Made by a program: the position numbers and the translations under genes. A stretch of DNA of 64,000 nucleotides from assembly GCF_001624705.1 (NCBI RefSeq), contig NZ_JSEO01000001.1, positions 284,307-348,306 of the forward strand. The letters are read 5' to 3'. The DNA is from Marinomonas sp. SBI8L (lineage in GTDB: Bacteria > Pseudomonadota > Gammaproteobacteria > Pseudomonadales > Marinomonadaceae). A model generated the notes under the pieces. That model did not search any database and was not told the origin of the DNA. It worked only from the letters and a program-made list of their open reading frames with translations. Shown here piece after piece: positions 30,536-39,799 of this stretch (within the stretch, counting starts at the first letter, position 1; each line of letters opens with the position of its first letter).

Positions 30536-31495
30536 TTAGCCCCTTATTTGTATCCGTACTTTTCTGTTTTGGTTATTACTTCCCATGAAAGAAGTCCAAC
30601 CCAATGAAAATCCATTTTCGCCACCTAAACTTAAAGAAGGGGCCTCAACATGCTTTAATTCAAGCTCAAGATCGAATGCCATTTGCTCTCGCAAAATAAA
30701 CTCTATTAACTTACAAAAAGGTTGATACTCTTTTCCTGAAGGCAAGAAGTCTGAAAAACGCTCCTGCGTTAAACCTTTAACACAGATAATAAACTTGCCA
30801 GTACAGTCGTTTACTTCATCCCCAATAATGGTGTCTTCACCTAAACTGGCATTAGCAAGCCCTAAGCACATGGCTTGCTCTGTCGGTATTTTTACTTTCC
30901 TAACAACCCATTGCTCTATGCTGACATCTTCGAGATCAAAACAATGAGCAACTATGCCGGATACAACCTGTGGAGAACGACTTCTCCCTGCTAACATGCC
31001 GGCATACGACAGCATTTTGCACCAGTTAATGGGTGTTTCACCGCGTAAATTCTCATCAGCTAGACCGACAAGGGCAAACAACTGAGCCGAGAAAGCATCG
31101 CTCGCATCTTCTTTAAATCTCACGTAATAGCGATATTTACGCCACACGCGATAAACCAAAGAGATCAATCTATGATTAAAAAAGTCTAAAAAAGGACGCC
31201 TTACTCCCCCCTCTTCTTCAGATGCTATCTGCTCTAAAAAAAAGCCAGGTAAAGGAGACTGTGAACCAGATAGACCCATAAAAGTCGTCTGTAATTGCAC
31301 CTGGCCTGAATCAGCTGCATATAAATCAGTTACGTCACTTGCGGGAAAACCCATACTTGGGTTAGCAGTGAAAAGCATTCTGCAAGCTAGTTCCCACTCT
31401 TCACTTTCAGGATCTTCTTCAAGCAAGCCATGAAGCAGCTCAACCAGTTGGAAAAAATTATAATTTTCAGCATCTTGCGGTAAAATTGTCGTCAT
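30536..31495 (-). CDS. tssG: T6SS baseplate protein TssG
   Basis: TssG (VasB) is a wedge subunit of the baseplate. From the ATG at 31495 it has about 319 residues, the expected size. It begins TTILPQDAENYNFFQLVELL, with the FFQLV block found near TssG N-termini. It carries HRLISLVYRVWRKYRY and GRSRSP-type segments in the middle. I prefer 31495 over a GTG at 31507, which directly abuts the tssF stop with no ribosome site. Confidence 0.94.
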   Translation of the reverse strand: MTTILPQDAENYNFFQLVELLHGLLEEDPESEEWELACRMLFTANPSMGFPASDVTDLYAADSGQVQLQTTFMGLSGSQSPLPGFFLEQIASEEEGGVRRPFLDFFNHRLISLVYRVWRKYRYYVRFKEDASDAFSAQLFALVGLADENLRGETPINWCKMLSYAGMLAGRSRSPQVVSGIVAHCFDLEDVSIEQWVVRKVKIPTEQAMCLGLANASLGEDTIIGDEVNDCTGKFIICVKGLTQERFSDFLPSGKEYQPFCKLIEFILREQMAFDLELELKHVEAPSLSLGGENGFSLGWTSFMGSNNQNRKVRIQIRG

Positions 31496-31507
31496 AGTAA
31501 AAGTCAC

Positions 31508-33274
31508 CTAAATTAGCGGTTGTACGCCAATTTTTGCGCCCCAGGTATAACGTTCATTATTACTAGAATTAATCACCACCAGTTCATGGAAAGAATTAAT
31601 ACTGGCGTACAAGGTAAAAAAACGACTTAGCACAGTGCCAAATAAATAAAGATCCCCTTCTGATCCAAATGCAGATTGATCCAAGGTGATTTCTGACTGC
31701 AAACCTCGTACAGGTAGGCCCCGCATAATTTTTTCAATGGGTTTTGAGGTCACCTTAGTAATACCCTGAAGACGCTGCTGGGCAACGATTTCTGCTTGTC
31801 TGTCTACCAAGGCCCTAAAGTCATAAGCACGTAATACAGCACTTAACGCATCTTTAGAAAGTAATGATAAATAGTTCAAGGACAGATTAGAGATCAGAGT
31901 CCACAACAAGCTGCCATCTAACACAGGTCTTAAGGCTTGAGTGGGCTCAATAATATTTTCAAACGTTGCAAAGGTGGGCGAACTTGCCGTTGGCTGGCAA
32001 ATATCACCACATCCTAACTCAAGTGGTAATTGACGATTACTACAGGTAATACGTAGAGAAACCGCTTCACTCACACCAACTGATGTTGTTTCATCGCTAC
32101 GAACAAAAGACATAAAGTGATCAAAGCCATCGTTGCGGATGCTGTCTTTTACTCGGATACGGTAATAAAGTGCTTTTCTATGTCGCGTTCTTTCTATTTC
32201 GTGCTGAAAGCTTTCAAATGGCGTATAGAGCCTTGGCTTTCCGCGCTCTCTACCATTTTGGGTGTCTTGCCAACCTTCAACTTTATCAACACTAAAAATT
32301 TCATAGTTAGCAGGATGACGACTAGATGGCGTTATTCTGTATTCACTGCTTTTACCATTTAAATCAATCGGGTCGGCATCATGCTCAAACAAGTTGATTG
32401 CAGGTGTGCAATAAAGCTGAAAACACTCTTGTCTAATTCTGACATCTGCTGGAATCATTTTTGAGAAACTAAAACGAATGGTTAAATTGCCACTCATAGA
32501 TGCATTGACGAATTCACCAATAGATTTCAAATCAAAGAATAAAAAGGCCTCTTGAAAGCTCAAGTATTCTTGCAGAATTCGATAACCTTCATAGACATTT
32601 TTTGGGTAGCTAAGTAAAGCATCCTGACTATCAAAGCCCGCTAACTTAAAGCAAGACTTAGGAATACTAACCTGCTTGCCGTCACTCACAATATCAATAC
32701 GTGTTAGGTAGTGACTAAGCCATAGGTAAAGCATCTGGGCACTGTAAGATTGACCGCCTATATAAAAACGTAGATCGGCCAAATCTATATCAACCAACCT
32801 TTGATCACCAAGTACTTTAAGGTCTAGGTTAATTTCGGATGAATCTCGAAAGTTGGTCGTTTCAACAGAGTGACACTCAAGAGGATAGACATCCATATCT
32901 CGACATGTACGAAACTGACAAACCGTATCCAGTACAGGCTTACTATCTAGATAAGTCCCTTTTTGGACTTGTTGACGCGCGCTAATGGATTTTTCCGTTG
33001 GGAAAAATTTAACGATTGTCATACTAGGAACAGGCCTTAAGTAGTTAGGCCACAACATACCAATAATAGAGTGTGTTAGCTCAGGAAATTCATCCTCAAC
33101 CTTTGCTCTTAAACGCCCTGTTAAAAATGCAAAACCTTCCAACAAACGCTCGACATCTGGATCAGTAGAGCCACCATTTAAAAAGCGTGACAACTGAGGA
33201 TGTACCTGCGTGAATTCCGCGCCCTGCTCTTTTAAAAAAGCAAGTTCTTCCCTGAAATATTTATCCTGCGACAC
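31508..33274 (-). CDS. tssF: T6SS baseplate protein TssF
   Basis: The 588-residue protein begins KYFREELAFLKEQGAEFTQ and continues with the VERLLEGFAFLTGRLR block, both typical of TssF (VasA). Two TssF pair with one TssG in each baseplate wedge. The start codon is GTG at 33274, two bases after the tssE stop and without an obvious ribosome site, so it is probably coupled to tssE. Confidence 0.96.
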   Translation of the reverse strand: MSQDKYFREELAFLKEQGAEFTQVHPQLSRFLNGGSTDPDVERLLEGFAFLTGRLRAKVEDEFPELTHSIIGMLWPNYLRPVPSMTIVKFFPTEKSISARQQVQKGTYLDSKPVLDTVCQFRTCRDMDVYPLECHSVETTNFRDSSEINLDLKVLGDQRLVDIDLADLRFYIGGQSYSAQMLYLWLSHYLTRIDIVSDGKQVSIPKSCFKLAGFDSQDALLSYPKNVYEGYRILQEYLSFQEAFLFFDLKSIGEFVNASMSGNLTIRFSFSKMIPADVRIRQECFQLYCTPAINLFEHDADPIDLNGKSSEYRITPSSRHPANYEIFSVDKVEGWQDTQNGRERGKPRLYTPFESFQHEIERTRHRKALYYRIRVKDSIRNDGFDHFMSFVRSDETTSVGVSEAVSLRITCSNRQLPLELGCGDICQPTASSPTFATFENIIEPTQALRPVLDGSLLWTLISNLSLNYLSLLSKDALSAVLRAYDFRALVDRQAEIVAQQRLQGITKVTSKPIEKIMRGLPVRGLQSEITLDQSAFGSEGDLYLFGTVLSRFFTLYASINSFHELVVINSSNNERYTWGAKIGVQPLI

Positions 33275-33276
33275 AA

Positions 33277-33714
33277 CTAAAATACTCTGTATTTTCTACT
33301 ATTATCTAGCAACAACTGGATCTGAACGCTTTCATGTAAAGCTTTACTGCTAATTTTCGCCTCAATTTGAAACCTTAGATTCAAAGGACTATTGAGATCT
33401 GAAACTACCCGTATTTCCATACAACTTAAACGCGGCTCGTATTTTTCAAGACAATGACGTATGGCAAACTTGATTTGGACAGCAAGATCATTGCTGCCCA
33501 AAGTCGCATCATTAAAATCAATCAAACCTAAACCGGGCGCACTTTGAGCCTCTCCCAGTCGAGTATTCAGAAGATTACTAACATTACGTTTTATTGACTC
33601 AAGCACATCACTAGGGTCTGGCCCCTGAGTTACAGACCTTAGTGACGAGCCAGCTTCTAATCGTTCGAAGAAGCTGACACCATACGCACTCTCTTCAAGT
33701 GCGATATATGACAT
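33277..33714 (-). CDS. tssE: T6SS baseplate protein TssE (gp25-like)
   Basis: The 145-residue protein has the gp25/GpW fold motifs: SVTQGPDPSDVLESIKRNVSNLLNTR near the N-terminus, and FAIRHCLEKYEPRL, where the YEPRL (EPR) core is the key conserved element. TssE starts sheath polymerisation from the baseplate. It lies 3 bases after tssC. Confidence 0.95.
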   Translation of the reverse strand: MSYIALEESAYGVSFFERLEAGSSLRSVTQGPDPSDVLESIKRNVSNLLNTRLGEAQSAPGLGLIDFNDATLGSNDLAVQIKFAIRHCLEKYEPRLSCMEIRVVSDLNSPLNLRFQIEAKISSKALHESVQIQLLLDNSRKYRVF

Positions 33715-33717
33715 AAA

Positions 33718-35190
33718 TTACTGATCCAAACGTCCAACAAGCGAAAGTTCGAAATTTGCACCCATGTATTTAAAATGAGGACGGACAGCAAGCGAAACCT
33801 GATACCAACCTGGATCACCCTCAACATCATGCACTTCAATTTTTGCTGCACGCAAAGGACGACGGCTACGAACATCAGCTGGTGGGTTTTCTTGGTCAGC
33901 GACATATTGCTTAATCCAACCATTCAACTCACGCTCAAGATCTTGTCTTTCTTTCCAAGAACCAATCTGTTCACGCTGTAATACTTTAATGTAATGAGCC
34001 AAGCGGTTAATAATCATCATGTAAGGTAGTTGAGTACCTAACTTATAATTAGTTTCCGCTTCTTTCCCTTCTTTAGTATTTGGGAAGATTTTTGGTTTCT
34101 GGATAGAGTTTGCCGCAAAGAATGCCGCATTATCACTGCCTTTTCGCATTGTTAGACCGATGAAGCCTTCTTCAGACAGTTCAAAGTCTTTACGGTCAGT
34201 GATGAGTACTTCTGTAGGAATTTTAGAGTGTAATGCACCCATAGATTCAAACACGTGTACTGGCAGATCCTCAACAGCACCACCACTTTGTGGCCCAATT
34301 ACGTTTGGACACCAGCGATATTTTGCAAAACTGTCAGTTAAGCGAGTTGCAAAAGCAAAGGCGGTATTACCCCATAGATAACTCTCATGAGAATCACTCA
34401 CACTTTCAGTGTAATTAAACTCTTTAATTGGGTTTTCAACAGGATCATAAGGTACACGTAACAAGAAGCGCGGTGCTGTAAGACCGATATAACGAGCATC
34501 TTCAGTTTCACGCAATGAACGCCACTTAGTATATTTAGGACTCTCAAAAGTGGACTTAAGATCTTTAATGTTTGAAATCTCTTCAAATGAATCCACACCA
34601 AAGAACTCTGGTGCCACTCCCGAAATGAAAGGTGCATGAGCCATAGCGCCAACGCTACCCACATATTGCAATAACTTCATATCAGGTGTTGAAGGAGTAA
34701 AAGCATAATGGCCAATAATCGCACCAACAGGCTCTCCACCAAACTGTCCATAACCAGCAGAATAAACATGCTTGTAAAGGCCTGATTGAGTTGTTTCTGG
34801 TGCAAACTCAAAGTCTTCTAGCAACTCATCCTTAGTCGCATGAAGCAATTCGATTTTAATATTTTCTTTAAAGTCAGTACGGTCAATCAATAACTTCAAT
34901 CCACGCCAAGCAGATTCCATTTGCTGAACTGATTCGTTATGCAGAATTGCATCAACCTGGGTACCAATCTTTTTATCTAGCTCAACAAGCATTTGATCAA
35001 CCAAAGACTTATTGACGATATCAATTGTTTGACCAGAGCCTAGTAGGTTTTCAATAAAGGCCGTCACACCTTTTTTAGCAACACCGTACCCTTCTTCATC
35101 AGGCGCCATTTTAGTTTGCGCCATAATTTCATCTAGCAAACCCACTTGTGCCTGGCTTTGCTGTTCTACTACCTGTTCTTGTTCAGACAT
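33718..35190 (-). CDS. tssC: T6SS contractile sheath large subunit TssC (VipB)
   Basis: The 490-residue protein is full length for VipB/TssC. It contains the ESAWRGLKLLIDRTDF segment and ends with the conserved RPHFKYMGANFELSLVGRLDQ-type tail. With TssB it forms the sheath whose contraction drives injection. An acidic Q-rich N-terminus (about 1-25) holds the region used by ClpV. It lies 41 bases after tssB. Confidence 0.97.
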   Translation of the reverse strand: MSEQEQVVEQQSQAQVGLLDEIMAQTKMAPDEEGYGVAKKGVTAFIENLLGSGQTIDIVNKSLVDQMLVELDKKIGTQVDAILHNESVQQMESAWRGLKLLIDRTDFKENIKIELLHATKDELLEDFEFAPETTQSGLYKHVYSAGYGQFGGEPVGAIIGHYAFTPSTPDMKLLQYVGSVGAMAHAPFISGVAPEFFGVDSFEEISNIKDLKSTFESPKYTKWRSLRETEDARYIGLTAPRFLLRVPYDPVENPIKEFNYTESVSDSHESYLWGNTAFAFATRLTDSFAKYRWCPNVIGPQSGGAVEDLPVHVFESMGALHSKIPTEVLITDRKDFELSEEGFIGLTMRKGSDNAAFFAANSIQKPKIFPNTKEGKEAETNYKLGTQLPYMMIINRLAHYIKVLQREQIGSWKERQDLERELNGWIKQYVADQENPPADVRSRRPLRAAKIEVHDVEGDPGWYQVSLAVRPHFKYMGANFELSLVGRLDQ

Positions 35191-35231
35191 AACTCTTTAC
35201 CTTTAACAATCCTTATTAAAACCACCTAAAA

Positions 35232-35744
35232 TTACTCAGTAACTTCAGGTTCTTCCGCATCATTTAATAGCTCAAGTTCAGCTAAAAGTTTCTCTCTTGA
35301 TTCATCAGAAGTTAGCAAATCTTGCATACGAGAACGGAACGCAGGCACATTCCCAAGAGGCCCTTTAAGTGCAACCAAGGCTTCTCTCAGTTCAATTAGC
35401 TTACTCAGTTCAGGAACTTGTTTAACAATTGAATCAGGTGAGAAATCAGCAAGTGATTTAAATTCAAGGTTTACAGCTAGGTCTTGTCCTTCTTCATCAA
35501 CCAATTTATTTGGTACAGATGCAGATACTGACAACTCACTTTCACGCATAACAGATGTGAAATTATTTTTATCTATTGAAATCGCTTCCCTATCTTCAAT
35601 AGGAGCTTCTTCTGGATGACCTTTAAAATCACCAATAACTAGCGTTTTTAATGGCAACTCAATTTCTGATTGAACATCACCAGTATTTGGAACATATTTA
35701 ATATTAATACGTTCTTTTGGTGCAACACTTTGTTCCTTAGACAT
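35232..35744 (-). CDS. tssB: T6SS contractile sheath small subunit TssB (VipA)
   Basis: The 170-residue protein has the VipA segments INIKYVPNTG and ELPLKTLVIGDF, then LAVNLEFKSLADFSPD. It is the first gene of the long tss operon. The promoter should lie in the AT-rich 650 bases upstream, where I find no -24/-12 element. Confidence 0.96.
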   Translation of the reverse strand: MSKEQSVAPKERINIKYVPNTGDVQSEIELPLKTLVIGDFKGHPEEAPIEDREAISIDKNNFTSVMRESELSVSASVPNKLVDEEGQDLAVNLEFKSLADFSPDSIVKQVPELSKLIELREALVALKGPLGNVPAFRSRMQDLLTSDESREKLLAELELLNDAEEPEVTE

Positions 35745-36308
35745 ACCTTCCCTTTAACTCCAATTTTAAAAATATAATTCAAAAACCATAATTACATTTG
35801 AATTACATTTAAACTCCGTTTAGACATTCCTTTACGCATCTGAAAAATGCAGGTGAGAGATTATCAACTAACAAATTGTTTTCAATAGCCAATTTCCTAC
35901 AAGGGAAAATCAATTTTTTTAAGCTTTTAAAAAATGCAAAAACGCAACAAAACGCTACATAAAGCTAAAACCCACCATAAAACACAAAAAAAACCACTTT
36001 AAAGGCACTTTTTAGCTATTTTATTGCACTTTGTATAATTATCACTTATCTCTAGAAATTTTAAATTCTTGTTAAAACATTTCTCTATGAAATATAAAGT
36101 TACAATAAAACTGCATTTTATGCTTATTTAAAAAGAAGTGAGTCAGGCTCATTTAAATATTTAATAAAAAATTACATTTATATTTTAATATTTCTAAATG
36201 AATAATTAATTTTTAATTGAATTGTGAAATTTACTGCACATTTCGATTAAAAAAATAACTATTTATGAAAACCAAAAACTCTTTTTTAGAGCAAAAAAAC
36301 AAACAAAA
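35745..36308. other. AT-rich leader region upstream of the tss operon
   Basis: About 560 bases without a credible ORF, much richer in A and T than the flanking genes and full of A and T tracts. It must hold the tss operon promoter. I searched the minus strand for GG-N10-GC and found no acceptable sigma-54 element. Such A-tract DNA is a typical target of H-NS-like silencers, but that is inference. Confidence 0.5.
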
Positions 36309-36341
36309 AAGGCCACACAATAATAAATATTGTGCGGCCTT
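36309..36341 (-). terminator. Rho-independent terminator of hcp
   Basis: A 14-bp stem (36309-36322 with 36328-36341) pairs throughout, with one G-U in RNA, around a 5-base loop. It is followed on the minus strand by a T-rich tail. It isolates hcp from the tss operon. Confidence 0.85.
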
Positions 36342-36397
36342 CCCAAAAACACAGAGTTAAATTGTGCTTTTTATTAGTTTATAACTTTTGTTATATA

Positions 36398-36916
36398 CTA
36401 AGCTTCAACTGGCGCTCTCCAGTCGTCAGAACCAGATGTTCCTGCAACTGTGTGTTCCCAATCAACTTTACGGTACGCTAAAGAAACTTCTACTAACTGA
36501 GTGAACTCAGATTTAGATGAATCTTGGCAATGAGGCATTTTGCAATCAATGTTTACAATAGTTGCATCAGTCAATTTAGTTGAGAAGAAATGCTCTTGCT
36601 TACCTTCAACTGAAGTGCGGTACCACTTCAATTCAACTGTTGGCAATGCTTCACCAGAAGCCAATGCGTTGTACATTAGAGGCACTGATTTATTTAGCGC
36701 TACTGTGAATTTGAAAGGCTTGTGTACACGTTGACCTGCAGGTTGGCCTGATTGTGGATCAGTAGGTACAGTAACGATATGGTCGAATTGCTGAACTAGC
36801 ATTTCGTCTTCGTGACCTTCAACATAAATGTTACCGACAGAATCTGCAGTAAATGAACCTGCTGTGATGTTACCTTGAGTGTTACCTTCAATCGCAATGT
36901 AGCATGGAGTTGGCAT
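36398..36916 (-). CDS. hcp: T6SS tube protein Hcp (TssD)
   Basis: This 172-residue Hcp1-family protein begins PTPCYIAIEGNTQGNITAG, the classical Hcp start, and includes the HKPFKFTVALNKSVP block. Hexameric rings stack into the inner tube and can carry effectors. It is transcribed alone from a -24/-12 promoter (36989-37004) with a 60-base leader and TAAGGATT ribosome site, and it ends at a strong terminator. Separate, VasH-driven expression fits the large amount of Hcp needed. Confidence 0.97.
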   Translation of the reverse strand: MPTPCYIAIEGNTQGNITAGSFTADSVGNIYVEGHEDEMLVQQFDHIVTVPTDPQSGQPAGQRVHKPFKFTVALNKSVPLMYNALASGEALPTVELKWYRTSVEGKQEHFFSTKLTDATIVNIDCKMPHCQDSSKSEFTQLVEVSLAYRKVDWEHTVAGTSGSDDWRAPVEA

Positions 36917-36988
36917 AATATAATCCTTATAAATGTGAACCGCAGTTCCTTAAATAAAACGTCGTACTCATGTAGACGCCTATATAAA

Positions 36989-37004
36989 AGCAACCGATAT
37001 GCCA
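36989..37004 (-). promoter_or_regulatory. Sigma-54 promoter of hcp
   Basis: The minus strand reads TGGCATATCGGTTGCT. Compared with the consensus TGGCAC-G-NNNN-TTGCW it has intact GG and GC elements at N10 spacing and full TGGCA and TTGCT blocks. The expected start of transcription is near 36979, about 62 bases before the hcp ATG. Confidence 0.88.
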
Positions 37005-37111
37005 ACTTTTAAAAACAACAAAAAATAAAACATAAGATGCTGTTTTTTAAGGATTATTTATTTAAAATCGTCACTACGCAACACAAAATTAAGCGCCTAA
37101 GAACTCATTAA

Positions 37112-37164
37112 GCAATTAGTTGCTTAGACCATAAGCCATTAATTGCTTAAGAGTAAAATCTTGC
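37112..37164. promoter_or_regulatory. Putative VasH upstream activating sites of hcp
   Basis: One perfect GCAA-N4-TTGC element (GCAATTAGTTGC, 37112-37123) is followed by two with one mismatch each (GCCATTAATTGC, 37135-37146; GTAAAATCTTGC, 37153-37164). Start-to-start distances are 23 and 18 bases. The first lies about 139 bases upstream of the predicted start of transcription, a normal distance for a sigma-54 activator. The same motif occurs at both vgrG promoters. Confidence 0.6.
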
Positions 37165-37197
37165 TTAGCCATGGCTTTTTATAGATGACATAAAAAA

Positions 37198-37214
37198 AGC
37201 CGCATTAAGCGACT
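37198..37214 (-). terminator. Terminator of the vgrG1-PAAR unit
   Basis: A 6-bp stem (agccgc with gcgact, one G-U pair in RNA) with an ATTAA loop is followed on the minus strand by seven T residues (37198-37192). It lies 37 bases after the PAAR stop codon and before the hcp activating sites. Confidence 0.7.
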
Positions 37215-37250
37215 TTCTCTTATTCAATAATTTTTCAGGCTATCAATTAG

Positions 37251-37535
37251 CTAACCCACATTAACAGTGCCACCACCTGTCAGTGCGCCGCCACAATCAA
37301 CAGGATCACCGCTTCTTGCTACTGGCATACCGTCCGCGAAAACACTTCCTGAACCACCAGCGATAGATCGGCCATGAGGTGGATGCTTTGGCTTAGAATG
37401 CATTTCTAGCGGATCCCCCATTCTTGCGATTGCCGCACCATCAGCTTTTACCGTGCCAGAACCCGCTGTAATGGCGGTTGGAGGAAAGCCATCATGATCC
37501 AATCCTTTATCCCCTACTTTTGCAGCATTTCCCAT
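37251..37535 (-). CDS. PAAR-domain spike-tip protein
   Basis: This 94-residue protein is a single PAAR domain with no extension. Glycine-rich turns, the paired GSGTVKADGAAIARMGDP and GSGSVFADGMPVARSGDP repeats, and His/Cys residues in MHSKPKHPPH and DCGGAL that can bind the tip zinc are all visible. It sharpens the VgrG spike. It lies 30 bases after vgrG1 and probably shares its sigma-54 promoter. No effector gene follows. Confidence 0.95.
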   Translation of the reverse strand: MGNAAKVGDKGLDHDGFPPTAITAGSGTVKADGAAIARMGDPLEMHSKPKHPPHGRSIAGGSGSVFADGMPVARSGDPVDCGGALTGGGTVNVG

Positions 37536-37565
37536 TTTAAATTCCTTTTAAACATTCATTTATTA

Positions 37566-39413
37566 TTAGTTTAAGTTTATTGCTGCGCCAGAAACATGGA
37601 CCCCTGCCGCATCCACTTTTACAAAGCTACCGCCTGCTGATAAGGTAATCTCATTCCCCGCATCAAGAACGACATTTGCACTTCCGCTTAACTGAATATC
37701 TAATCCTGCATCAATCGCGAGTGCTTTAGCCTGCTTTCTTTGCAAACTCTCAAGCGTTTCACTGTTTTTATCGCCTTTTACTTTGACTCGAGATTCTCCC
37801 ATCACACTAAGGTGATCATTAGCACTGATAGTTTGAGCTCGGTTATTTTGAACATCTAAGTGCACATCATGTTCAATCGTATCAATTCGATCATTAAGCA
37901 CTTTAAGGTTTAAATCCTTTTGTGCGATTAAAGCGATTCTTTCCTGCTCTGCCTGATCTTCAAAAGCTAACTCGTTATAGCCCTCACCCTGATGGCTCTG
38001 TGTTCTTAAAACAGTTTTACTCTCATGTTCAGGCAAAGCATATGGAGGAAGACTCATACTGTTAAACACCCTACCTGTAATAATGGGTTGGTCAGGGTCA
38101 CCTTCTAGATATTCTACAATCACTTCATGCCCGATTCTTGGTAACGCCATAACACCATATTGAGATCCAGCCCAACCATTAGAAACTCGTATCCAGCAAC
38201 TAGATAAATCATCACCACTTGCATACCTATCCCAAGGGAACTGAACCTTTACACGACCATGCCCATCACAAAAAACCTCTTCTCCCTCAGGTCCAACGAC
38301 GATAGCTATCTGAGCACCATCTATTCTTGGCTTGGCATTAATCTGCGCTCGATAAACAACATCATGAGGCACTAGTTCAAACTCATTGCTATAACGAGTC
38401 ATGCCTTCTCCACCCATTTCTTCTAAAGCTTGTGGCTGCTCACCCTCATGCACTACTTGCGTTAATAGCCATTCTTGATTACACATTTCATCAGAATGGT
38501 TTTCAAGAAGCATTTTATATCCAACCGATAAACTTGCTAGATTACTCCCACCGATAGCTTGAACAGTCTTCTTACGTAATGATTGCAGACGATATTGAGA
38601 AAAAGCAGCACCCGATGTATCAGATTTGTACCGACCAGGCGCATCAAAGTGCTCATAATTAGCGTTAATTTCACCTTCAGCGTTGGCTAGCATTAAAAAT
38701 GAATAGTCAGGCTGTTTAAAGCTGTAATCTTTTAACGTAACCAAGTCTGGGGCTAATTCATTCACTCGTTTAAAGGAGTGAATAAAAGGTTCCCCTTTAC
38801 CACCAGCTGGAGTTGCATTATATGAACAAGTATCATGAATTGGAGGTAGGGCCTGATTGTTATCACTAAATATCAAAGTGTGCTTTTTATCCGCTTGGCT
38901 AAAGAAATAAAATAAGCCTTCTTCTGCTGCAATTCTTTCGATAAAAGCTAAATCTGTTTCCCTATATTGAACACAGTATTCACGTTGCTCACACTCTCTT
39001 AGTGTAGAGAAGGCATAATCATTAATACCCAATTCCTGCAAAAGAATTGAGATAATTTCAGGCACAGTCTGTAATTGGAAAATGCGACTATTTTGACGTA
39101 ATTCACTGCGGCTCAACGCAGGCACCATAACTAGGTGATAATAGGTGTGGTGATGGCCTGTGTCCCCTTGAGAGAACTTCTTCACTATGCCATGCCAAGA
39201 CTGCTGTTCAACCCCATCTAAGCTCACACGCAGGCTCACATTCTTATCTAGAATCGCTTCAGGTGTATGGTTTTCAACTCTACTCGCCAAATCAACCGAA
39301 AATTCATAAGTGTTAGAGATTGCTTCTATCCCTTTAAATCGTGTAACCACGAAATCTTTCTCTTCAAAGCCTTCAATGACTAAGCTAAAACGCAATCCAG
39401 TTTGTAATTCCAT
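37566..39413 (-). CDS. vgrG: T6SS spike protein VgrG (first copy)
   Basis: The 615-residue protein has the gp27-like N-terminal part (about 1-370), with YCVQYRETDLAFIERIAAEEGLFYFF and the RSQ-type hub, and the gp5-like OB fold (PEGEEVFCDGHGRVKVQFPWDR) about 365-450. The C-terminal beta-helix ends right after the repeat GGSFVKVDAAGVHVSG. There is no C-terminal effector domain. It is closely similar to the second VgrG through the whole core. A -24/-12 promoter lies about 50 bases upstream. Confidence 0.97.
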   Translation of the reverse strand: MELQTGLRFSLVIEGFEEKDFVVTRFKGIEAISNTYEFSVDLASRVENHTPEAILDKNVSLRVSLDGVEQQSWHGIVKKFSQGDTGHHHTYYHLVMVPALSRSELRQNSRIFQLQTVPEIISILLQELGINDYAFSTLRECEQREYCVQYRETDLAFIERIAAEEGLFYFFSQADKKHTLIFSDNNQALPPIHDTCSYNATPAGGKGEPFIHSFKRVNELAPDLVTLKDYSFKQPDYSFLMLANAEGEINANYEHFDAPGRYKSDTSGAAFSQYRLQSLRKKTVQAIGGSNLASLSVGYKMLLENHSDEMCNQEWLLTQVVHEGEQPQALEEMGGEGMTRYSNEFELVPHDVVYRAQINAKPRIDGAQIAIVVGPEGEEVFCDGHGRVKVQFPWDRYASGDDLSSCWIRVSNGWAGSQYGVMALPRIGHEVIVEYLEGDPDQPIITGRVFNSMSLPPYALPEHESKTVLRTQSHQGEGYNELAFEDQAEQERIALIAQKDLNLKVLNDRIDTIEHDVHLDVQNNRAQTISANDHLSVMGESRVKVKGDKNSETLESLQRKQAKALAIDAGLDIQLSGSANVVLDAGNEITLSAGGSFVKVDAAGVHVSGAAINLN

Positions 39414-39464
39414 TTACCTATTCCATCTTAAAACACTGATAACACGAATATCCGACTGCCTTTA

Positions 39465-39480
39465 AGCAAATAACCAGCCA
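39465..39480 (-). promoter_or_regulatory. Sigma-54 promoter of vgrG1-PAAR
   Basis: The minus strand reads TGGCTGGTTATTTGCT: TGGC at -24 and TTGCT at -12 with the required N10 between GG and GC. The expected start is near 39454, giving a leader of about 40 bases before the vgrG ATG at 39413. Confidence 0.82.
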
Positions 39481-39533
39481 AGATCACAAAGCTATGTTTT
39501 AAAAGTGTTTTTCTTTAAATTTCGCCAAGTCAC

Positions 39534-39566
39534 GCAATAACTTGCTCAAGTTGAGCAAGTTATTGC
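39534..39566. promoter_or_regulatory. Putative VasH upstream activating sites of vgrG1 (33-bp palindrome)
   Basis: Two perfect GCAA-N4-TTGC elements (GCAATAACTTGC, 39534-39545; GCAAGTTATTGC, 39555-39566) lie 21 bases apart. They are the arms of a perfect 33-base palindrome with one central base. The palindrome is centred about 96 bases upstream of the predicted transcription start, the usual enhancer position. Confidence 0.65.
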
Positions 39567-39799
39567 CCAAAACTTGATTATAAGTCTCCCTAAGCAGCTT
39601 TTTACCTAGGAAGCCTACATTAAGGTTTAAATTAAATTCATACTTATTAATTTAACTTCTTGCTTCTATTAGAATTTTTATAAAAAATCATATTTGTGGC
39701 GAAAAGCAAACAAGGCAGGCACCTTGATAACAAGCAAATTGTAAATGCGGCCTGTTAAACTTCGTCCAGATTCAATCACTTAAATAAAATGGATTTTAT
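39567..39799. other. Intergenic DNA between vgrG1 regulatory sites and ynbA
   Basis: About 230 AT-rich bases with no ORF that has a ribosome site. It should carry the ynbA promoter (plus strand), which I could not assign with confidence. Confidence 0.4.

Noticed and set aside
36004-36016. Possible plus-strand sigma-54 promoter (GGCAC then AGC)
   Set aside because: Spacing between GG and GC is 9 rather than 10 bases, the TTGC block is absent, and no plus-strand gene follows.
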